This document shows positions 56,561 to 64,000 of a stretch of DNA of 64,000 bases, one piece after another. How positions within the stretch are numbered: the stretch's first letter is position 1; every line of letters starts with the position of its first letter. Source of the DNA: Flavobacteriaceae bacterium CP2B (lineage in GTDB: Bacteria > Bacteroidota > Bacteroidia > Flavobacteriales > Flavobacteriaceae); NCBI GenBank assembly GCA_001683825.1, contig LXTR01000061.1, positions 1 through 64,000 on the forward strand, written 5' to 3'. The notes under the pieces are model-generated. The model saw nothing but the letters and a program-made list of their open reading frames with translations, had not been told where the DNA came from and searched no databases. A program made the translations under genes and the position numbers.

Positions 56561-56587
56561 AACCCGGGTGCCAAGGTATGCCGGGTT
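56561..56587. terminator. Probable bidirectional terminator
   Basis: Stem AACCCGG (56561-56567) / CCGGGTT (56581-56587), 13-nt loop, A run on the left (aaaa ending at 56562) giving U on the minus strand, and a weaker T-rich stretch (tgtatgtttta) on the right. It separates the small plus-strand gene from the converging glycosylase-like gene. Confidence 0.55.
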
Positions 56588-56616
56588 GTATGTTTTACCC
56601 CCTTTATCTGCGCAGA

Positions 56617-57342
56617 TCAGTGCCCGTCCTGCCAGCAGGGACTTCCGTGGGGGGTGCCGGGGAAGAACTTCCCGTATTGGAGGACCCGGAAATCCAGGGT
56701 GGTTATATGGGGCGATTCCCTTTTAAGTGCCTTATATGCCTTAAGGCTGCCCACGGCGCGGTTGGCAGCTCCTGAGGGTGCTGTAAGGGAAACGGTGGTA
56801 ATTACACGGCCACGGTATGACCGGCCGCTTCCCGCCTTCTCCGGGAGTTGAAATTCATGGATTCGAGGAATGTCATCCGATATCCTTTTGAGGGGTATCC
56901 CATACTTCCGCAGCAACTTCCGGAAAAAGTACTCGGGGCCATTCTTGCTGTTGCCTCCGGTAAACAGGAGCGTATGTACCTGCGGATATTGGTATAGGGT
57001 TTGGATGAGGTCACGGAGTTCCACTTGTTGCATCCCCAGGTCAGAGGCGTCCATTTTCTCGCGGTAGGCGCTTTCCACAATATCACAAATCCCTATTTGC
57101 ACCTCCCTGAGGAATGCCTTGCGTTGCCGGATGGCCTCCAGGCTGTTTTCAAAGGTCAGCCCCAACCCGTAAATACGGTCCAGAATAGTCCACAGTTGCC
57201 CGTCACGGCTGCCGTAACAAAAGTTGACATCCCCCGGTTTCAGGTCCCCGGTACTGAAGCGTGGAGGGGGCAGGGTACCTACAATCCAGCGCGTCGCTTC
57301 CTTAAAAAGGAAAGGGGGATACGGATGGGAATGAAAGAACAT
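56617..57342 (-). CDS. Uracil-DNA glycosylase superfamily protein
   Basis: 241 residues. The pattern RWIVGTLPPPRFS followed by VNFCYGSRDGQLWTILDRIYG is that of the mismatch-uracil/deoxyinosine glycosylase branch of the UDG superfamily, where the G-x-x-P-P loop forms the active site. The C-terminal VSLTAPSGAANRAVG corresponds to the DNA-intercalating H/S-P-S-x-(A/N) loop region. Substrate base not predictable. It lies 37 bp behind pyruvate carboxylase, possibly in the same transcript. Confidence 0.7.
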   Translation of the reverse strand: MFFHSHPYPPFLFKEATRWIVGTLPPPRFSTGDLKPGDVNFCYGSRDGQLWTILDRIYGLGLTFENSLEAIRQRKAFLREVQIGICDIVESAYREKMDASDLGMQQVELRDLIQTLYQYPQVHTLLFTGGNSKNGPEYFFRKLLRKYGIPLKRISDDIPRIHEFQLPEKAGSGRSYRGRVITTVSLTAPSGAANRAVGSLKAYKALKRESPHITTLDFRVLQYGKFFPGTPHGSPCWQDGH

Positions 57343-57379
57343 GGTTGATGGTGCTTACGGTACAACCGCCAAAGGCCAT

Positions 57380-60300
57380 TTATTTCAGGGTTACCACCAG
57401 GTCGTCTGTATTAACCAGGGTACCCCCATGGAGTTGGATGCGATCTACCTCGCCCTCTTCCGGGGCCGTTACGGTGGTTTCCATTTTCATGGCTTCAATG
57501 ACAAAGAGGGGCTGGTTTTTCCTGACCTTCTGCCCTTTTTTGACCAATACGTTGGACAACATCCCCTGCAGGGGGGCGCCAATCTGGTGGGGGTCTGCGG
57601 TATCGGCCTTGACGTTTTCCACCTTATCGACCTTAACAGACGTGTCCTTGACCAACACATTGCGCAACTGCCCGTTCACCTTGAAAAAGATGCTTACGTT
57701 CCCGGCTTCGTCCGGTTCCCCTTTAAGCATCAGGGAAATAAGGACGTTTTTGCCGCGGTCCAGTTCTACCATGATCTCTTCGCCCACTTCCATCCCGTAA
57801 AAGAAATTCTTGGTGGGAATATTGGTCACGTTGCCGTATTCTACATGCTTGTTGTACGCTTCTGTAAATACCTTGGGGTAGAGCTTGTAGGAGAGGAAGT
57901 CGGTCATGTGGAGCTCCCGTCCCATCCCTTTTTTGAACTTGCGGCGGAAGGAAGCAAATTCCTTCTCGAAATCTACAGGCTCCAGGTGTGCGTTGGGTCG
58001 GTCTGTATAGGGACGCTCATCCTTGAGGATCATTTTCTGTACCTTTTCTGGGAAACCACCCACCGGTTGCCCCAGGTCTCCTTTGAAGAAGCTGATCACC
58101 GATTGGGGATACGAGAGCGTATCGCCCTTTTCGAGCACATCCTGGGTAGTCAGCCCGTTGCTGATCAGGTACTGTGCCATGTCGCCCACCACCTTTGAAC
58201 TGGGGGTTACCTTTATAATATCCCCGAACAATTCATTGACATCGGCATACATATTGGTGATCTCGGGGAATTTATGTTCCAGTCCCAGCGCAATGGCCTG
58301 CCCTTTCAGGTTGGAATACTGCCCGCCGGGGATCTCGTGTTTATAGACTTCCCCGGTCCCGGCCTTGAGACCGGATTCAAAGGGGTAATAATACGATCGG
58401 ACGGTTTCCCAATAGTTGGAATACTCCGCCAACTTGTCCCTGTTGATGGGGTTTTCCCTGGGGTTGAAACGCATCATTTCCACCAGGGAGTTGAAATTGG
58501 GCTGTGAGGTCATACCAGACAAGCCCCCCAACGCCACATCCACTACATCGACACCCGCCTCGATGGCCTTCAGGTATGTGGCTGACTGGACCGAAGAGGT
58601 ATCATGGGTATGCAGGTGGATGGGGATATTGACTTCAGATTTCAAAGCAGCAATAAGCTCATAGGCCGCATAGGGCTTCAGCAGGCCGGCCATGTCCTTA
58701 ACCCCCAGGATATGGGCCCCCGCATTCTCCAGGTCTTTGGCGAGCTGAAGGTAGTACTTCAGGTTGTATTTGGACTTGGAACCATCCAGGATGTCCCCTG
58801 TGTAGCAAAGGGATCCCTCGGCCAGTCCGCCGGTATGCTTGCGTACATGCTCGATACAGGGGGCCAGGGATTTCATCCAGTTCAGGGAGTCAAAAATACG
58901 GAAGACATCCACCCCGGTTTCCCAGGCCTCTGCCACAAAGCGTTCAATCAGGTTGTCGGGATAGGCCGTGTAGCCTACGCCGTTTGACCCCCGGATTAGC
59001 ATCTGCAGGAGGATATTGGGCATGGCTTTCCGAAGCAGCGCCAGGCGTTCCCACGGGTTTTCCTGCAGGAACCTCAGGCACACATCAAAGGTGGCACCTC
59101 CCCAGACCTCCATGCTGAAAACTTCCGGGTGGTTTTTGGCATAGCCTTCCGCTACCTTGATCATATCAATAGTGCGCATGCGGGTTGCCAACAGGCTCTG
59201 GTGCGCGTCCCGCATGGTGGTATCCGTGAAATGGACCTTCTTTTCGTCCTTCAGCCATGCCGCAAAACCTTCGGGGCCCATTTCCGTCAGCAGGTCTTTG
59301 GTTCCTTTGGGATAAGCGGTATCCCTGGGGAAGGAAGGCACCTGGGGTTTGGAAAAAACATGTTTGGGATCCACGAATTTGACATCGGGGTTCCCGTTGA
59401 CGATGGTCTCCCCCAAAATTGCCAGTAACTTGTTGGCCCTGTTCCTGGGTTCCACGAATTCGAAAAGGCAGGGCTCATCTTTTATAAAGTTCACTGTCAC
59501 TTTCCCTTCCCGGAAGGTTGGATGTTTCAGGATATTGTCCAGGAAGGCCATATTGGTCTTTACCCCCCTGATGCGGAATTCGGCCAGCGCCCTGCGCATT
59601 TTGCGGCAGGATCCGTCAAGGGTGCGGCTCATGGCCGAGACCTTCACCAGCATGGAATCGAAAAAGGGCGATATGTGTACGCCCTGGTACAGGCTACCCG
59701 CATCCAGCCGGATCCCAAAGCCCGAAGCACTGCGGTAGGTGGTGATCACCCCGTAGTCCGGCTTGAAATCATTGGCAGGGTCTTCCGTGGTAATCCGGCA
59801 CTGCAGGGCATATCCGTTGACATGGACCGATGCCTGGTCCTTGATCTTGATCTGCTGGTCAGACAACTTATAACCCCCGGCAATGAACAGTTGCGCCTTC
59901 ACCAGGTCGATGTTGGTAATCATTTCGGTCACCGTGTGCTCTACCTGTATCCTGGGGTTCACTTCAATGAAGTAGATACTGCCGTCATCGTCCACCAGGA
60001 ACTCTACCGTACCAATGTTGTTGTAGTCTACCGCCTTGCAGATATCTACCGCATAGCGGTAAAGAAGGTCTTTGGTCTCCTGGCTGAGCCCGAGGGATGG
60101 GGCAAATTCGATCACCTTCTGGTACCTTCTCTGTACCGAGCAATCGCGCTCGTACAAGTGTACGATGTTCCCATGCGTATCCGCGACGATTTGAATTTCG
60201 ATATGCTTGGGGTTCTCGACGAATTTTTCCAGGAAGACCGTATCGTCTCCAAAGGCATTCAGGGATTCGCGCTTTGCCTCAGGGAAGGACTTTTTCAACT

Positions 60301-60832
60301 CGTCTTCCGTACGAATCACCCGCATTCCGCGTCCGCCTCCGCCCGAAGCTGCCTTCAGCATGATGGGATATCCTATGCGTTTGGCCTCCGAAAGGGCAAT
60401 TTTTATATCCGTCAGGTCCCGTTCACTACTTTGTATGACAGGGACTTTATTGGCCACGGCCACTTCCTTGGCGGTGATTTTATCGCCCAGGGCCTTAAGA
60501 ACAGAGACTTTGGGGCCCACGAAAATAATCCCGTTCTCCTCACATTTCCTGGCGAAAGTGGCGTTCTCGGACAAGAACCCATAACCCGGGTGAATCGCGT
60601 CTACCTGGTTTTCCCTGGCGATACGGATAATGGCGTCCATATCCAGGTACGGTTTCAGGGGTTCATTCTCCTCCCCTATCTGGTAGCATTCATCGGCCTT
60701 ATATCGGTGCAGGGAGTACCGGTCTTCATAGGTATAAATCCCTACCGTCTTCAGGCCGATTTCTACACACGCCCTGAATATTCGTATCGCAATTTCTCCC
60801 CGGTTGGCTACTAAAACTTTCTTGATCTCCAC
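57380..60832 (-). CDS. pyc: Pyruvate carboxylase
   Basis: 1150 residues, GTG start at 60832 (in-frame stop four codons upstream). Makes oxaloacetate from pyruvate and bicarbonate. Biotin carboxylase domain about 1-450 (LVANRGEIAIRIFRA, KAASGGGGRGMRVI, FIEVNPRIQVEHTVTE); carboxyltransferase domain about 530-800 (FTDTTMRDAHQSLLATRMRT, HTHDTSSVQSATYLKA); conserved PYC_OADA region to about 1000; biotin carrier domain at the end with EAMKMETTV carrying the biotinylated Lys. Single-chain form, complete. A matching promoter lies upstream. Confidence 0.98.
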   Translation of the reverse strand: MEIKKVLVANRGEIAIRIFRACVEIGLKTVGIYTYEDRYSLHRYKADECYQIGEENEPLKPYLDMDAIIRIARENQVDAIHPGYGFLSENATFARKCEENGIIFVGPKVSVLKALGDKITAKEVAVANKVPVIQSSERDLTDIKIALSEAKRIGYPIMLKAASGGGGRGMRVIRTEDELKKSFPEAKRESLNAFGDDTVFLEKFVENPKHIEIQIVADTHGNIVHLYERDCSVQRRYQKVIEFAPSLGLSQETKDLLYRYAVDICKAVDYNNIGTVEFLVDDDGSIYFIEVNPRIQVEHTVTEMITNIDLVKAQLFIAGGYKLSDQQIKIKDQASVHVNGYALQCRITTEDPANDFKPDYGVITTYRSASGFGIRLDAGSLYQGVHISPFFDSMLVKVSAMSRTLDGSCRKMRRALAEFRIRGVKTNMAFLDNILKHPTFREGKVTVNFIKDEPCLFEFVEPRNRANKLLAILGETIVNGNPDVKFVDPKHVFSKPQVPSFPRDTAYPKGTKDLLTEMGPEGFAAWLKDEKKVHFTDTTMRDAHQSLLATRMRTIDMIKVAEGYAKNHPEVFSMEVWGGATFDVCLRFLQENPWERLALLRKAMPNILLQMLIRGSNGVGYTAYPDNLIERFVAEAWETGVDVFRIFDSLNWMKSLAPCIEHVRKHTGGLAEGSLCYTGDILDGSKSKYNLKYYLQLAKDLENAGAHILGVKDMAGLLKPYAAYELIAALKSEVNIPIHLHTHDTSSVQSATYLKAIEAGVDVVDVALGGLSGMTSQPNFNSLVEMMRFNPRENPINRDKLAEYSNYWETVRSYYYPFESGLKAGTGEVYKHEIPGGQYSNLKGQAIALGLEHKFPEITNMYADVNELFGDIIKVTPSSKVVGDMAQYLISNGLTTQDVLEKGDTLSYPQSVISFFKGDLGQPVGGFPEKVQKMILKDERPYTDRPNAHLEPVDFEKEFASFRRKFKKGMGRELHMTDFLSYKLYPKVFTEAYNKHVEYGNVTNIPTKNFFYGMEVGEEIMVELDRGKNVLISLMLKGEPDEAGNVSIFFKVNGQLRNVLVKDTSVKVDKVENVKADTADPHQIGAPLQGMLSNVLVKKGQKVRKNQPLFVIEAMKMETTVTAPEEGEVDRIQLHGGTLVNTDDLVVTLK

Positions 60833-60872
60833 GCTAAATATTTAATTCTAATAAACAAGGTTGTAAGGACGA

Positions 60873-60903
60873 CAAACATAGGGTTTTTGACCTAAGAAAG
60901 CAA
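60873..60903 (-). promoter_or_regulatory. Promoter of pyc
   Basis: The minus strand reads TTG (60903-60901), 20-bp spacer, TATGTTTG (60880-60873), a good Bacteroidota promoter. The start would fall near 60867, about 35 nt ahead of the GTG. The remaining gap up to 61062 shows nothing else. Confidence 0.6.
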
Positions 60904-61062
60904 TGTGATAAAGTGATAAATAGCACCTAATTTGTTAGAATTCCACATAAAAAACTGCCCGTGTCAAACAAGCATGCGCCCTGTTTGTTAAGACCGCCAC
61001 GGAATACGCAAAATCCCACAGGCGTTCGCCATTTGCGCCGGGGACGGGGAAATGGCCCACAC

Positions 61063-61093
61063 TTGACATTCTGGGCCAGGATTCCTACCTTTA
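61063..61093 (+). promoter_or_regulatory. Promoter of the THX gene
   Basis: TTG (61063-61065), 20-bp spacer, TACCTTTA (61086-61093): matches the TTG-N20-TAnnTTTG pattern with one change at the last base. The expected start is about 15 nt before the ATG at 61115. Confidence 0.5.
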
Positions 61094-61114
61094 AGACCGG
61101 CAAAACATCATTCT

Positions 61115-61243
61115 ATGGGAAAAGGAGATAAAAAATCTAAAAGGGGCAAAATCGCCAACAAATCCTATGGTGCCAGGCGCCCCAGGAAGATTCGTAAGAA
61201 GCCTACGGTAGAGGAAAAGATCAACGTGAAAAACAAGGCTTAA
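61115..61243 (+). CDS. 30S ribosomal protein THX (bTHX)
   Basis: A 42-residue, extremely basic protein starting MGKGDKKSKRGKIANKSYGA and continuing RRPRKIRKKPTVEEKIN. The opening MGKGDKK(S/T)(K/R)RGKI and the following SYG.RRPRK are the signature of the bacterial THX/S31 family, which sits at the top of the 30S head. Its length is below usual ORF cut-offs. Its TAA (61241-61243) overlaps the stop codon of the convergent lipoprotein gene (61240-61242). Confidence 0.93.
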   Translation: MGKGDKKSKRGKIANKSYGARRPRKIRKKPTVEEKINVKNKA

Positions 61244-61605
61244 TCAGCCTCAAAATGCAATAGCACCTCGCCTTCTTCGGTCACATCGAGTTCGTAGGTG
61301 TACAGGCCGATGGGCAATACCGTTTCCCCCACGAAATCAACAGGTTGCAATACATAGGTCTCTTCACCGGACCGAATGGATATATAGGCGTATCTATAGG
61401 CCGTTTCATACGGCAGGTAATCCGAATACGCATCGGGGGCTATGTCCATATGCAGGGTTTCCTGTTCCCCCACCTGTACCTCATCAAAGGTCATACCGCT
61501 CACATTCCTGATGCGGATGTTGATTGTGCTGAGATCGTCATCCCTGTCAGTGCAGGATGCGACCATCATCCCCAGGGTAAGGCAAAAGATGTAAATGGTT
61601 TTCAT
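61240..61605 (-). CDS. Small hypothetical lipoprotein
   Basis: 121 residues with signal and lipobox MKTIYIFCLTLGMMVASC, so lipid-anchored at the periplasmic side or surface. The mature part (NIRIRNVSGMTFDEVQVGEQETLHMDIAPDAYSDYLPYETAYRYAYISIRSGEETYVL as region, ending LYTYELDVTEEGEVLLHFEAD) looks like a single beta-sandwich. No named family recognised. It converges on the THX gene with overlapping stops. Confidence 0.75.
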   Translation of the reverse strand: MKTIYIFCLTLGMMVASCTDRDDDLSTINIRIRNVSGMTFDEVQVGEQETLHMDIAPDAYSDYLPYETAYRYAYISIRSGEETYVLQPVDFVGETVLPIGLYTYELDVTEEGEVLLHFEAD

Positions 61606-61664
61606 AGGGCCAGCGAATTAGTAGCGCAGATGTACCATAGTAACGTTGGCATTCCAAAATTATT

Positions 61665-62426
61665 CTATCGCACGAATACCGGCTGATGCTCTTTCAGTGT
61701 ATGTTCTTTGCTGAAGCAGTAGTCCAAAGCATCAAAGCCCCTGATATCGTCCAGGGACCGCGCATTGTTCTCCAGGAGGTATCGGACCATGGCCCCCCGG
61801 GCCTTTTTGGCGAAAAAACTAATCACTTTCAGGTTGTCATTCTTCCAATCCTTGAATATGGGCGTTACCACAGGGGCTTTTAATTTTTTTGAATCCAGGG
61901 CATTGAAATATTCGTTGCTGGCCAGGTTCACGAAGAGTTCCCCTTCTTGCAGCTCCGCGTCCAGATGTTCGGTGAGTGTTTTTTTCCAGAATTCATACAG
62001 GTTTTTCTTTCGGCCTACTTTAAGTTGGGTGCCCATCTCCAAGCGGTAGGGTTGCATAAGGTCAAAAGGCTTCAGGATCCCGTAAAGCCCGGAGAGGATT
62101 CTCAGGCTTTGCTGGAGGCGGTCAAGGGTATCATCCCCCAGGGTGTAAGCATCAAGCCCCTGGTAGACATCCCCGTCAAAGGCGTAGATCGCAGGGCGGG
62201 CATTGTCCTGGCTGAAGGGGGTTGTGAAATCCTGGTTCCGCTGCCAGTTGAGTTCGGCCAGCTCGTTGGAAATATCCATGAGTTTCGACAGGGCTTTGGG
62301 CTTTTTCCTGGCCAAAATACGATTGAGTTTTTCTGCTTGTTCCAGGAATTCCGGCTGACTCGCCCTGCCATTCGGCAGGGGGCGTTCATAATCAAGGGAT
62401 TTTGCCGGGGAGATCACTATTTTCAT
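61665..62426 (-). CDS. yaaA: Peroxide stress protein YaaA (DUF328/UPF0246)
   Basis: 253 residues from the ATG at 62426; the extra nine codons upstream are not conserved. Family markers: MKIVISPAKSLDYE, PAIYAFDGDVYQGLDAYTL, LRILSGLYGILKPFDLMQPYRLEMGT, VNLASNEYFNAL, VISFFAKKARGAMVRYLLEN. YaaA limits intracellular iron during hydrogen peroxide stress in E. coli. It stands between the lipoprotein and the pseudouridine synthase gene. Confidence 0.95.
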   Translation of the reverse strand: MKIVISPAKSLDYERPLPNGRASQPEFLEQAEKLNRILARKKPKALSKLMDISNELAELNWQRNQDFTTPFSQDNARPAIYAFDGDVYQGLDAYTLGDDTLDRLQQSLRILSGLYGILKPFDLMQPYRLEMGTQLKVGRKKNLYEFWKKTLTEHLDAELQEGELFVNLASNEYFNALDSKKLKAPVVTPIFKDWKNDNLKVISFFAKKARGAMVRYLLENNARSLDDIRGFDALDYCFSKEHTLKEHQPVFVR

Positions 62427-62539
62427 GCGTACAATTTTGGGTAAAAATAACAAAGTATTCCTGGATACTGCCGTCGTCCAAAAAGACTTTAGAAATGCGA
62501 CTATTGAGGAAATTTATGGCAGGGGGCCAGGGCGGTTCC

Positions 62540-63568
62540 TCAGGACTGTGAATGTCGGGAATAGTCCCTCCATTTTTCGATGCATTGCCTCATATCGTCC
62601 GGGATTTCCGCGCTGAACCGCATCATTTCCCCACTTACCGGATGCACAAAACCCAGGGTCCTGGCATGGAGTGCCTGCCTGGGGAGGATTTTAAAAGCAT
62701 TCTCCACAAATTGCCTGTATTTGGTAAAGGTCGTCCCCTTCAGTATTTTGTCGCCCCCGTAGCGCTCGTCATTAAAGAGCGTATGCCCGATATGTTTCAT
62801 ATGCACCCGTATCTGGTGTGTCCTGCCGGTTTCAAGGGTACAGGCGACCAGGGTGACATAGCCAAGGCGTTCGAGCACCGAGTAATGTGTCACCGCCTCT
62901 TTTCCCTGCTCTCCGGCCGGGAACACCTGCATTTGCAAACGGTTCTTGGGATTCCGCCCTATATGCCCCTCAACAGTGCCCTTTTCGGCCTCCACATTGC
63001 CCCAGACAAGGGCTATATATTCCCGCTCGCTGGTTTTGTCATAGAATTGCCGTGCCAGGTGTGCCATGGCCGCTTCGGTCTTGGCTATGACCAGCAGCCC
63101 CGAGGTATCTTTGTCGATCCTGTGCACCAGCCCGGGCCTTTCATTGCTGTTCATCGGGAGTTTATCAATATGGTAGAGCAGGGCGTTTATGAGCGTACCC
63201 GAATAGTTTCCATGTCCCGGATGTACCACCATGCCGGCCGGCTTGTTCACCACCAGCAGCACCGCATCTTCGTACACAATATCCAGGGGGATGTCTTCGG
63301 GGACCAGCAGGAATTCATGCGGGGGATGCTCAAAGAGGACCCGTACCTCGTCTCCGGGTTTTACCTTGTAGTTTTGCTTGACGATACTGTCGTTTACCCA
63401 GATATGCCCGTCTTTGGCCGCTTGTTGGATCTTGTTTCGCGTGGCATTCTCAATCAGGTTCATCAGGAACTTATCTACCCTAAGGGGTTTCTGCCCCCGG
63501 GCTGCTACAAAGCTAAAATGTTCGAATAGCTCCTCTTCGTTCGGGTCCTGTTGCGGGGAAGGGTCCAT
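62540..63568 (-). CDS. RluA-family 23S rRNA pseudouridine synthase (RluD-like)
   Basis: 342 residues: N-terminal S4 domain (RVDKFLMNLIENATRNKIQQAAKDGHIWVNDSIVKQNYKVKPGDEV) and catalytic domain with the Asp of PGLVHRIDKDTSGLLVIAKT. Further markers: VVNKPAGMVVHPGHGN, TLETGRTHQIRVHMKHIGHTLFNDERYGG, LHARTLGFVHPVSGEMM. Domain order and length match RluD (and RluC), but the exact uridine target is open. It starts 3 bp after the PASTA gene, so the two are co-transcribed. Confidence 0.93.
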   Translation of the reverse strand: MDPSPQQDPNEEELFEHFSFVAARGQKPLRVDKFLMNLIENATRNKIQQAAKDGHIWVNDSIVKQNYKVKPGDEVRVLFEHPPHEFLLVPEDIPLDIVYEDAVLLVVNKPAGMVVHPGHGNYSGTLINALLYHIDKLPMNSNERPGLVHRIDKDTSGLLVIAKTEAAMAHLARQFYDKTSEREYIALVWGNVEAEKGTVEGHIGRNPKNRLQMQVFPAGEQGKEAVTHYSVLERLGYVTLVACTLETGRTHQIRVHMKHIGHTLFNDERYGGDKILKGTTFTKYRQFVENAFKILPRQALHARTLGFVHPVSGEMMRFSAEIPDDMRQCIEKWRDYSRHSQS

Positions 63569-63571
63569 AGG

Positions 63572-64000
63572 CTAGTTGGAATCGGCCTTCACCGTTGCCT
63601 TTTCGGGAATATCGCCATTGCCGCACACCAGTTCTACCCTGGAAGTCTTTGGAAGCCGTTCGCCAGGATTGATGTTTTTTCCTTTGAACCGGATATAATA
63701 GACCATGTCTTTGCCCAATTCATCGATATAGGTTACGCGTTCGACATCCAGTCCGACCGCTTTCAGCATGGAAGAGGCATTCCTCTGGGTGACCTGGATG
63801 ATGTTGGGCACCGTGACCTTCTTATAGCCGGAAGGATTCACCGTAACGTATATTTTACGGTTTTCCTTGACTTTGTTCCCGGCCTTTGGGTTTTGCTCAA
63901 TGATGGAAAAGCGCGGGTACTCCGGGTTGAAATCGGCAGAATCCACCACCTCATAGCGCAGGTTGGCCTCTTCTACGGCGGTGCGCATTTCTGAAACCGA
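63572..64000 (-). CDS. PASTA-domain protein, partial (N-terminus beyond the window)
   Basis: The frame is open to the right edge (…SVSEMRTAVEEANLRYEVVDS), so the N-terminus is missing; an internal ATG at 63988 is unlikely to be the start. Two PASTA domains can be read: one ending IIEQNPKAGNKVKENRKIYVTVNP, the next VTVPNIIQVTQRNASSMLKAVGLDVERVTY ending LPKTSRVELVCGNG. PASTA domains bind muropeptides or penicillin-like ligands; in flavobacteria such stand-alone proteins usually have an N-terminal membrane anchor and lie before rluD-like genes, often with ddl upstream. No kinase domain is visible here. Confidence 0.88.
   Translation of the reverse strand, partial: SVSEMRTAVEEANLRYEVVDSADFNPEYPRFSIIEQNPKAGNKVKENRKIYVTVNPSGYKKVTVPNIIQVTQRNASSMLKAVGLDVERVTYIDELGKDMVYYIRFKGKNINPGERLPKTSRVELVCGNGDIPEKATVKADSN

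Overview
The window looks like chromosome from a marine-type Flavobacteriaceae (Bacteroidota) of moderate GC content. The signs are a PorP/SprF-like protein next to a protein with a gliding/type IX secretion (T9SS) type B C-terminal domain, -7 elements of the form TAnnTTTG instead of sigma70 boxes, weak Shine-Dalgarno use, the gene order of the tuf-secE-nusG-rpl-rpoBC block, and a DUF3467 gene behind rpoC. The genus is not proven; a Robiginitalea-like organism is only a guess.

Layout. (1) 1-17704, minus strand: a surface and secretion island. It holds a partial repeat protein with 249-bp tandem repeats, three large secreted proteins that share a C-terminal tail motif, and a compact operon of a 1228-residue thrombospondin-type-3/cadherin-like protein with a T9SS type B signal, a PorP/SprF-like outer-membrane protein, and an OmpA/PD40/TPR protein. 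(2) 18117-20981: release factor 3 and a secreted beta-lactamase-fold hydrolase. (3) 21163-35454, minus: the transcription/translation core, read from a strong promoter at about 35450 through tRNA-Thr, -Tyr, -Gly, -Thr, tuf, tRNA-Trp, secE, nusG, rplK, rplA, rplJ, rplL, rpoB, rpoC, with DUF3467 behind it. An unusual 125-bp tandem, hairpin-rich spacer sits between tRNA-Tyr and tRNA-Gly. (4) 35460-46129, minus: hpf, a Xer recombinase, rpsU, acyl-CoA dehydrogenase, a ComEA-like protein, an alanine/sodium symporter with an unusual extracytoplasmic N-terminal extension, a K+ channel/PspC/DUF2851 cluster, DinB, rhodanese, and two thioredoxin-fold proteins. (5) 46266-47981, plus: a MarR regulator, nitroreductase and YceI operon. 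(6) 48105-54745, plus: a complete trpEGDCFBA operon with a leader peptide containing three consecutive Trp codons and a recognisable attenuator. (7) 54777-64000: M20 peptidase, a DNA-glycosylase-like protein, pyruvate carboxylase, ribosomal protein THX, a small lipoprotein, YaaA, an RluA-family pseudouridine synthase and a partial PASTA protein.

The most rewarding items are the trp attenuator, the 125-bp repeat array inside the tRNA operon, the shared C-terminal tail in the surface island, the symporter with a SprB-like plus lipoyl-like front end, and the K+ channel whose selectivity filter lacks the second glycine. No CRISPR array, prophage, insertion sequence, rRNA or replication origin was seen.
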